From assembly GCA_937894935.1 (NCBI GenBank), contig CALAYC010000350.1:1-25930 (forward strand): a stretch of 25,930 nucleotides of DNA, written 5' to 3'. The DNA comes from an uncultured Verrucomicrobiota bacterium (GTDB lineage Bacteria; Verrucomicrobiota; Verrucomicrobiia; Limisphaerales; JADLHS01). This document shows positions 1-10,200 of the stretch, one piece after another. Under the pieces are notes generated by a model that ran no database searches, was not told the DNA's origin, and saw only the letters and a list, made by a program, of their open reading frames with translations. The position numbers and the translations under genes were made by a program. How positions within the stretch are numbered: position 1 is the first letter of the stretch; every line of letters begins with the position of its first letter.

Positions 1-1214
1 CGATATTCATCGCGATTTGCATCCGTCACCACTTCACCGTTCAATCGAATCGTTCCGCCTTCCGGTGTGTACAAACCCGTAATGATTTTCGCTAACGTCG
101 ATTTGCCACTGCCGTTACCACCGACAATGAACACCAGTTCACCCGGTTCAAACGTCAAACTGATCGGGCCTAGCAAAAAGTGACTGTCGCTCTTCTCGTG
201 ATGATACGAATGCGTCACGCCCAGCAGTTCCAACGACCGGAACGGCCCGCGCTTCTCCCCTCGCCCGTTCAACGTCGTATCCGTTCCGGCGCGGCGTAAC
301 GTGACGCCGAGCTGTTCGATCTTTTGCAACGCTATATTCGCGCGTCCAAACAATGCAAACGTGCTCAGCACGCCGGCCAACGGACCCATCAGATACAACG
401 CCGTGATGACGTAACCAGTCCGCGCGGCAGGACCGATGTCCGACACGACCGGAACAAAAAACAGCACCGCACCAATCAACAGATAGAACAACAGATGACT
501 CCAGTGTTGCGCAAAGATGAATCGGCTTTCCGCCGTAACGTTGTGCCGCTGATATGCTGCCGTCGCTGCATCAATGTCGCGTTCCAGAAACACACTGCGC
601 CGATTGCGGTGTAACTTGAGTTCCTTTACGCCATCGGTCAGGGCACGAAAATGACCAAACAATCGATCTTCTTCCTCACGCGCCCGATTCAACGACCGAT
701 ACGCGCCGCGGCTCAACACGATGTAACCCGCTGCGCCCAGTCCGACGAGAAATGTCAGCGCCAATAGTAATTGCCAGGAAAGCCAGCCGAGATAGGCTGC
801 ACCGCCGAGTAACATCGCAATGTTCACCGCCGTCACCGGCACGCCCAGCAACGCCTGCGTGACATTGTAAATGTCGTCCGTCAGCGCTACGATCAATCGC
901 GCCGAGCCCAGTTCTTCTAACTGGCGCAATGGCGCCCCAAGAATCGAACGCACCAGTTCGCGGCGCATTCCTGCCACGGCTCGTTGTGAAAACCGCACCG
1001 ACATCAGTTGCGACGCAAAACTCGCAATCAATCGCCCCAGGCCTAGTCCCGCAAATGCCAGCACCAGAATCACCACTGGGCCGGCTGAGCTGTTCAACGC
1101 CTGATTTACTGCTGCGATGAGTCCGGCATTGCAAGCGCCGCTCAGCAACGCCACCGCCGCCATCAGGACCATCGGGCCGCGACAGGTTCGAAGCATGAAA
1201 GAAATCAGGTTCAT
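1..1214 (-). CDS. Cyclic-peptide-type ABC exporter, fused permease/ATPase (partial)
   Basis: Reading the minus strand from the ATG at 1214 gives 404 codons open to the window edge, so the C-terminal part (rest of the ATPase, roughly 150 residues by family size) is missing. The start MNLISFMLRT, hydrophobic segments near residues 14-36, 45-66, 126-166, 240-257 and 266-290, then an ATP-binding domain with Walker A GGNGSGKST (365-373), match the SyrD/PvdE cyclic-peptide exporter family (permease and ATPase on one chain, inner membrane). Its ATG overlaps the TGA of the upstream synthase gene (ATGA), with AAAGG at 1221-1225 as a modest ribosome binding site, so translation is probably coupled. By position it should export the product of the three synthases, or a precursor that matures in the periplasm as with PvdE. 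Family assignment is firm; the substrate is inferred from context only. Confidence 0.93.
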   Translation of the reverse strand, partial: MNLISFMLRTCRGPMVLMAAVALLSGACNAGLIAAVNQALNSSAGPVVILVLAFAGLGLGRLIASFASQLMSVRFSQRAVAGMRRELVRSILGAPLRQLEELGSARLIVALTDDIYNVTQALLGVPVTAVNIAMLLGGAAYLGWLSWQLLLALTFLVGLGAAGYIVLSRGAYRSLNRAREEEDRLFGHFRALTDGVKELKLHRNRRSVFLERDIDAATAAYQRHNVTAESRFIFAQHWSHLLFYLLIGAVLFFVPVVSDIGPAARTGYVITALYLMGPLAGVLSTFALFGRANIALQKIEQLGVTLRRAGTDTTLNGRGEKRGPFRSLELLGVTHSYHHEKSDSHFLLGPISLTFEPGELVFIVGGNGSGKSTLAKIITGLYTPEGGTIRLNGEVVTDANRDEY

Positions 1215-4200
1215 GGTTTGCCTTTCTTTGGTGAATTTTCCGCCGCTGCAAGATTGTCCAACGTCGCCGCCAACTGCTGCGCCAGGTCCTGCACGTGCGG
1301 CTCTAAAAAGATGTTTCCATGTGAACCCGCGATGACCTTCACCGTCACACCGCCCGCCGCCAATGGTCCCCAACCTAAATCGTGTTCATACGACGAGAAC
1401 AACGGATGCGCCGCCGTCCGAAAAACTGTGACTCGCCCGGAGTACGGCTGCGACGTGTGTCGCATCAAAAGCTGAAGATGTGCCTGCCACAAACGGATTT
1501 CGTGCTCGGGAAATTTCGCCGTATCAATGATGTCGTCGAGATCCACCGCACTCGGCATTTTTTGTCGGCGTCCTAATCGGGTCCGCAGTTTCCGCCCCAG
1601 CGATTGAATCTTTCGTCGCACCAGGCTGCGTCGTTCCTCAGCCGGATAACCGTAGAAATCGCGCCACCAGAAATAAACATTGCGACTGAAGCGAAACGGA
1701 AAATCCAATCGCCACCAGCGCACCTTTTCGTACGTTCCGCCTTCCGGCGTGCTCTCGATCAACGCCACCAACGCGACTTCCTCGCCTTGCGCCTGAAGTT
1801 GTCGCGCCATCTCATACGCGAGATCGCCACCAAAGCAATATCCCCCCAGACAGTACGGACCGTGCGGATGAAATCGTCGCAGTTCGGCAACGTAATTCGC
1901 CGCCATTTCTTCCAGCGTCCCGAATTTATCCGGCGCATCAGTCGGTCGCGCTTGTAATCCAAACACCGGCTGCTGATGGCTCAAATGTTTCGCCAGATTC
2001 GCGTAACCCCACATCACGTCGCCACCCGCGCCATGTGCCAGAAACAGCGGTGGCCGCGTTCCTCGCGGTTGAATCGGCACAATCAATGACGACGCCGACT
2101 TTGCGCTCTGCGTCTTTTGCATCCGTTGCGCCAATTGCGCCACCGTTGGCGCCTGAAAAATTGTCAGCACCGGCAATTGCTTTCCAGTGACGCGTTCAAT
2201 CTGCGCAAACAATCGAACTGCGAGAAACGAATGCCCGCCGAGTTCAAAGAAATCGTCGTGAATCCCGACGCGTTCCACCCGCAACACTTCCTGCCACACC
2301 GCACAAAGTTGCCATTCCAATTCGCTGGTCGGCTCGCCCTTCACCGACGCGCTTTTTCGCGTCGGATTCTTCGCTTCAATCATTTCAAGAATCCGCTTCG
2401 GCTCATTCGCCTCCAACGCAATCCATCGCCAGCGATCAAACCGTTTCACACTGGCAATCGTCGCCGACTCATTCGCCGTTCGATTTGTCGGCGCGACTGT
2501 CCCGTCACCTTTCGCTGGCGAAAATTCAATCCGTTTCGCCACCATCGCCGGAATCACATAAACCCAACCACCGTTATGCGCCTGACGATATTGTCCGGCG
2601 ACTCGTTCCAAAAAATCCTGCGCCGGTTGATTCTTCGCAGATGAACTGAACCGCACGCGCGCTTCGGCCAATCCGCTTTCATGCGCCACATTTCCCACAT
2701 GCGCCAACATCCGATGCTCCACTCCTTTGCCCAGCACTCGGCAGCTCAACAACAGATTCTCCACCACCAACGCCGCCGCCTCCGGCTGACAAATCATCAC
2801 CCCCACCAGGCCGTAATCTCCAAACCGATCGCTTACACGCACCGTAAAAATCTCCGCACCGGTTTGCGCAAGCTGAAGCAACTCTGTTTCGTTGCGACGC
2901 TGCGTCGTGGTGTTGAATTGATTTGTCCGCTGCGTCAGTTGCGCCACGCGCGCGACGTCGGCCATTGCCATCTTTGCGATCTCAATCTTCAGTCTCAGCG
3001 CCTGAAGAAAATTCGCGAAGCTCACCGATTCCTGTCGCAACGCCTCGCGCTCGCGATTCTGCCGATAAAACTCCGTGCGTTTGGCGTCCTCCTGCGTCGT
3101 TTTCGGGGTATCAAAAATCCAGCAATGCTTGAGAAACTGCGGAATCAACTGCGGATCCTCCGGCAGTTGCAGCGCGACGACATCCGGACAATTCGCCGCC
3201 ACTTCTGCGCATTCCATCGGGTTGTCATCCACCAACACGAAACTGTCCAGACCGAGATGCAACTCTTCTGCCAGCGCGCGTAAGTTCGCGGATTTGGGAT
3301 TCCAGTTGATCTGGCGCGTGACAAAATGTTCGGGTTGCAACGGCATGTTTTTTGCCCGCTCAAACACCGCGGTGACATCCGCCTCATTATTTTTGCTGCA
3401 AAGACACAGCAATCGTCCGGCGTCGAGTTGGCGGCGCATGAACTCCTGCAATGCCCGACGCGGCGGATCAATCTCAATTCCGTTCGGACCGTCTTCACCA
3501 CAAATTCCTGCCCACAACGTGTGATCGCAATCCAACGCAATGACTTTGCATGGCGGCCGCTTCAACGCGTGATAACGGCGCGCAACCATCGTGGCTACCG
3601 CAGTGAAAAACGCCGGCGTGTACGGCACGTGACCCAATTCATCGCCCTGCGCATCGTAGTGATCCTGCACCGGGTAGTATTCGAACAACTCCGCTGTCGT
3701 CACGAGTTGCACGCCGTTAAGCGGGCGGAACGTTTCGGCCAGTTCATTTTCTAACTGCAAAAATTCCTCAGCCCGCTCCGATTGTTGCGCGATCGTTTTT
3801 GCCGATGGACAAAGACAAATCAGCCATGGGGTCATCGTCCGTTGCGCCGCCGTCTGAAGCGCGGCAACAAATTCACGCGCCGTCTGCTGCATCCCTGCTT
3901 TCGCGCTGCCGTTCTGGTCCGGTATAGCTTCCCAATCTTCCAATCGAATGAGCACGAGGTTGAGCCCGCGAGCATTGCGCGATTGAAGACTTTCCGGATC
4001 GAGCAATTGCTGAAACACCTGATTGTACGGCGCGAAGCGGATCGTCGCCGGCAACTCGAGTTCCTTCATCCAATGCTGAAGCGGCTCGGCCAGAAACTCC
4101 GCCGTAAACGTCGCAGTCACCGCAATCACTTCCGGTTCCACCGCCTGCGACTGATCGCGTCGCGTTCCTAACTCCGGTGCGATCGTGAAATCCGAAACGC

Positions 4201-7200
4201 GTGCATCAGGTTCGCGCATCAGCTTCACCAACACCTGATCCATAGAAACGAGCAATTGCGAAATCGTATCCACCCGAAACAACTTCGTTTTGTATTCGCA
4301 GCACCACGACCAACCCGATGCCGTTTCCTCGACTTCAAATCGCAAATCCAACAGCGCCGCTTCGGCTTCCACAGGCAATACTTCGCTTTTCAGTTTTGCA
4401 CTGGTGAAGGGTTGCGTCGGAAAATTCTGGAGCAGCAAACCGACGTTATAGAGCGGATTGCGATCCTTCTCGCGCCGCGGATTGATCGTTTCGACGATTT
4501 TCTCAAACGGACAATCCTGATGTGCCTGCGCGGCTAAAACGACGTCGCGCACCTGAAACAGAATTTCACGCACCGTTTGCTGCGCGACCACTTTTACGCG
4601 CAACGGCAGGAAGTTCATGAAACAGCCGATGACATTCTCAAGCTCTCGCCGATTTCGCCCCGCCACCACCGTTCCCAATACCAAATCAATCTGCAGCGTC
4701 CAGATTTGCAGTGTCACCGCGAGCGCCGTCAGACTCACCATGAACGGCGTCACGCCGTTCTTCTGGCAAAACCGATTCAGTTCTCCGCTGATTTGTTTCA
4801 CGGCCCGAGCCGCCGCGTGTTCCGGAACTGAATCAATTGCATCGGCAGGCAAAGCAATCGCCGGCGGTGCATCGGCCAGCGTCTCCCTCCACCAGCGCAA
4901 TTCGCGATTTAATAGTTCTCCGCTCATCACTTCCCGTTGCCACGCCGCGTGGTCCACTATTTGAATCGGCAACGGCGGCAACGCTGCCGGAGTTGCATCC
5001 GTTGCAAAGGCTTCGTAAAGCGATTGCAGTTCGCGGAAGAAAATCGCCTGCGACCAGCCGTCCGAAATCGCATGATGCATAACCAGGCAGAAAAGATGTT
5101 CTTCGTCGCTGAGTCGCACCAACAACGCCTGTGTCAACGGACCACGTGTCAGATCAAAAGGTTGTCTGGCTTCAGCGCAAATCAGCTCACGCCCCGCTGC
5201 AAACCGCGCCGCTTCCGGTTGCTCACTCAAATCCACGTAACGCAGCGAAAAAGTCGGCTTCGGCTGGATTACCTGGATCAGCCTCCCCTGCTCCATCGCA
5301 AACACGGTGCGAAACGCTTCATGTCGCGCGAAAACTTCCTGCGCCGCGCGCTCAAACGCCGTACGATTCAATTCGCCATGCAGTCGCAACGCCACCGACA
5401 CGTTATACGCATGACCGCCCGGCTCCAGTTGTTCCAACACCCAAAGCCGTTCCTGCACAAACGACGCCGGCAAATCTCCATCGCGCGAAACTCGTTTCAG
5501 CGGCAACTCCTTCGCGTTCTCGCTTTGCCAGCGACCGGCATCCAACTCTTTCGCTAACGCGGCAATGGTCGGATGTCGAAACAATCCCGACAGCGGCACT
5601 TCAGCGTGAAATTGCGTTCGAATTCGCGAGATGACCTGAGCCGCCAATAATGAATGTCCACCGAGATTGAAGAAACTGTCGTCCACTCCTACCGCCTCGA
5701 GTTCGAGCACGTCCTGCCAGATTTCTGTGAGCGCAACTTCCGTATCCGAACGCGGCGCGATGTATGGCGATTCCAATTCCGGTCGCGCATTTCCCGGTGC
5801 CGGCAACGATCGCCGATCCACTTTTCCGCTCGGCGACAGCGGCAAACGTTCCAAAACCACGATGTTTGTCGGAATCATGTGCGCTGGAAGTTTTGCCTTC
5901 AGAAACTCGCGCAAATCCGTCACGGCTCCCGGCTCGCGCCAAACCACGTAAGCCACCAGTTGTTTGCGACCTGGCGTATCTTCTCGCGCCATCACGACGG
6001 CATCCTGCACCCGTGCATATTCGTGCAACGCCGCTTCTACCTCCGGCAACTCGACGCGAAATCCGCGAATTTTGACCTGCTGATCTTCGCGACCAACAAA
6101 CTCAATGTTTCCGTCTGTACGCCATCGCGCTAAATCTCCGGTGCGATAAAGCCGCTCCGATGAATCGGAACTCGCAATCGGATTCCGAATGAATTTTTCC
6201 GCCGTCAGCTCCGGTCGATTCAAATAACCGCGCGCCAAGCCCGTTCCTCCGATGTAAAGCTCACCGCTTTCACCCACTGCCACCGGCTTCAAATCCGCAT
6301 CAAGAATGAAAACTTGTGTGTTGGCGATCGGCGCTCCAATCGGCAGCGCACCATCATCGGTTTCAGTTGCGACATACGTAGTTGCAATCACCGTCGCTTC
6401 CGTCGGCCCGTAAGTGTTGATCAACTTTACCCGCGCTCCGACATGCTCCTTCCACCGCCGAAACCCCGCTTCTGATGCCCGTTCTCCGCCGATGATTACC
6501 GCGCGCACGCATTCCGGAAATTTTTGCTCCGGCAACGCGTTCATCAGCTCATGCCAATACGCCGTCGGCAGATTCAGCACCGTCAGCCGTTCCGCTCGCA
6601 CGAAGCGGAAAAAATGTGCAGGTGACGAAAGCGCGTCCTCCGTTCTTAACACCACAGCTCCTCCCGCGAGCCACGTCGGAAAAATCTCTTCGACCGAGAT
6701 ATCGAAACTGAACGGGCTGAATTGCAACACTCGGTCCGTTCTCGACAGCTCGTAGCGTTCGCAAACGGCAAAATTGTGATTCAGAAGTGAGCGATGCAGA
6801 ATCTCGACGCCTTTCGGCGTTCCCGTCGAACCGGACGTATAGATCACATAAGCCAGATTCTCTCCAACAGCGCACGACGGTGGATTCGTTTCCGATTCCG
6901 CGCCGATAGTTTTCTGCAACTTCGGGTCATCAAGACAAATCACCTTTGCAGCGCTGCCGGCGAAATCGTCCTGAAACTTTAACTGCGTCAGTAACAGCGA
7001 CGCGCGCGAATCCGACAGCATGTAGCGCAATCGTTCGCGCGGATATTTTGAATCGAGCGGCAAATACGCACCGCCGGCTTTGAAAACTCCCAGCAGCGCC
7101 ACCATTAATTCCACCGACCGTTCCAGATTTACCGCTACCAACACTTCTGGCCCAATACCCTGCGTTCTGAGAAAATGTGCGATCTGATTGGCGCGCCGAT

Positions 7201-10200
7201 TCAATTCCGCATAGCTGAGTTCTTTTCCTTCGAATCGAACCGCAATAGCTTCCGGTGTCCTCGCCACTTGCGCTTCGAACGCCTGCGCGTAACTTTGCTC
7301 CACCGGAAAATCCCGCTGCGTTCGATTCCACTCGGCTTTGGGTAAAATTGAACATTCCAAAGCACCCGCAACAACTCGGCCATTCTTCTCGTCGCTTGAT
7401 TTGACGGTCACAACCGCCACCGATGCCAACGCCCGTTTCAATTCGTTCGCGAGACTTGCGACGAAAGGCTCTTCAAGAATCTGCTCGTGTGCGCCAGCGA
7501 CGGGACAAATCGTCAACTCACCGCGGGCGAATTCACGCCAGCCGTACGCCGGATCGAAGGAACACCAGAATTGATGGCCGCAGCTACGAAACAGCCACAC
7601 CGGCCCGTCGTAGTTGTCAGTCCGATGCTGAAACAACGCTTCCACATGCGCGTCCCAGGCAGGTCGCTCTTCCGGCGTGCACGCCGAAAGATCCACAAAA
7701 TCCGCAGCGCTGATTCGCTGGTGATTTTTGCGACTGAATCGCCGTCTCAGTCGCGCCACCGATGCATGCCATTGCCACTTGATGAAATCCCGGCGCTGTT
7801 GGTGCGAACGTCCGCAATGCCAGCGCAGCAGATACATCACATTTGCCGCAAAGCGTCTGAACCACCGCCACGAAAACTTCACGCGCTTGTATTTCGAATC
7901 CGGCGGAAGCGCATTCATCAGCGCAAGCACGGCGACCTCTTCTCCCACCGCGCGAAGTTTTCGCGCCATTTCATACGCGACATTGCCGCCAAAACAATAT
8001 CCGCCGAGACAATACGGACCGTGCGGTTGAAACGCGCGCAGACTCGCGAGATACGCATCAGCCAACGCTTCAATGGAACGCAACTCCGGCAAACCATCGA
8101 GCGCGCGCGAACGAAACGCATAAACCGGCTGATCGTCACCAAGATGCCGCGCGAGATTCGTGTATCCCCAGAACATGCCGCCGCCTGCTCCATGCACGAG
8201 AAACAACGGCGGTCGATTGCCACGCGATTGAATCGGCACCAACGCTGTCGCTTCGTGCGGCTCATCTGTTCGTGCGCCGCGCAGCGCTTTCGCGAAATGT
8301 TCCAGCGTTGGATTCTGAAACAGCGTCGTGATCGGTAATGCGCGACCGAATTCCCGTTCGACACGCGCCAGCAGCCGCACCGCCAACAACGAATGTCCGC
8401 CGAGATCAAAGAAGTGATCCGTTGCTCCTACGCGTTCTACACCCAGCAATTCCTGCCAGATGACCGCCAACCGGATCTCCACTTCATCACGCGGCGCAAG
8501 AAACTGCGCATCCGTTGCTACACGACTGAAGTCCGGTTTCGGCAACGCCGCACGATTGATCTTCCCGTTGGCATTGAGCGGCAGCGACGGCAGGAACACA
8601 AACGCCGCGGGCACCATGTAGTCCGGCAATTTCGTGCGCAGGTAGCGACGTAAGTCATCGCTCGTCGGCTCCGACGCGCCGTTCACCACGACGTATGCCG
8701 CGACGCGTTTTTCTCCGACCTCATCGCTATTAACCGAAACCACGCAGTCGCGCACGCCGGCACAGCTCGCGAGCGTGCTTTCGATTTCATCCAATTCGAT
8801 GCGAAAGCCGCGCAACTTGATCTGCCGATCCGCGCGTCCCAAAAATTCGAGATTCCCGTCCGCGCGAAATCGCACCACATCGCCGGTGCGATACAAGCGC
8901 GCTTCCGGCGACTTCGCGAACGGATGACGCACAAACTTTTTCGCCGTGAGTTCCGGCCGATTCAAATAACCCTGCGCCAGCCCATCGCCCCCCAGATACA
9001 ATTCCCCCGGGACACCGATCGGCACAGGCTGAAGTTCCGCATCGAGAACATATGCTTCGGTATTCGCTATCGGCCGACCAATCGGCACAGTGGTTTCGGT
9101 ATCGGACAGCTCGCGCACTTCATACCACGTCGCGAACGTCGTGCATTCCGTCGGTCCATACACGTGCAACAGCCGATGCGGTCGCCCGTGCCGCAGCACT
9201 TCCGCGACGCGACGCACGTTCACCACATCGCCGCCGAATAACACATTCCGCACGCTGGAAAAAATCTGCGGATCGTCCTGCGTGAATTGATTGAACAGCG
9301 CCGTCGTGACAAATAACGCCGTGACTTTCCTTTGCTCCAATTCCTGACGAAAAAGCTCCGGCGCAAGCACCAGCGATTGAGGAAACACCTGTAGCTGCGC
9401 GCCATTCAACAACGCACCCCAGATCTCAAAAGTCGAAGCATCAAAAGCGCAGTTTGAAACCTGCGCGACAACATCTCCCTCACTTAATTGCAGGTAATCC
9501 GTGTTTCGCACCAGTCGCACGACCGCGCGGTGCGGCACACAAACGCCTTTCGGCCCGCCGGTCGAACCCGAAGTAAAACTCACGTAAGCGAGATCGGTCG
9601 CCGTCGCTGCACCGGAAACATTTGTTTCACTCGCTTCCGTGACTGCGACAGGAAGGTTATCGAGACAAATCAGCGGAACGGATTCCGTCACCTTCAGCGA
9701 CGATTGCCATTTCTTCACCGTTAACAGAACGCGAGGCCGACAATCCTTCAGCATCGCCGCAAGCCGTTCCTGCGGATGCGTTGGATCGAGCGCGACGTAC
9801 GCGCCGCCTGCTTTCACCGTTGCCACCAATGCCACGATCAATTCGACCGACCGCTCCATGACGACCGCGACAAATTGATCCGGTCCGACTCCGAGCGTTT
9901 GCAAATGACGCGCGAGTTGATTTGCTCGCACATTGAGTTCGCGATATGTGAGCTGGCTTTCGCCGTAAGCGACTGCGATTGCTTCCGGTGTTCGTTCAAC
10001 TTGTGTTTCGAACAACTGGGCAATGTTGCAATCTCGTGGAAACTCAACCTCGTTACCTTTCCAGGTGTCACACAGAAGTTTCTGTTCCCATTCCTCCAAC
10101 AACGGCAATCGCGCAATTGATTGCTCAGGATTCGCTACAATGCCCGTCAGCAAAACTTTCAAATGGCGCAACCCCCGCGACACCGTTGCTGCTGTAAACA

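Noticed and set aside
676..1251. Minus-strand ORF of 191 codons overlapping the exporter
   Set aside because: The other minus frame encodes a clear SyrD/PvdE-like permease through the same bases; this one is an out-of-frame shadow.
7487..8338. Plus-strand ORF of 283 codons
   Set aside because: It lies antisense to the internal TE and the preceding carrier, is very rich in Arg/His/Pro, has no domain, and is explained by codon bias of the minus-strand gene.
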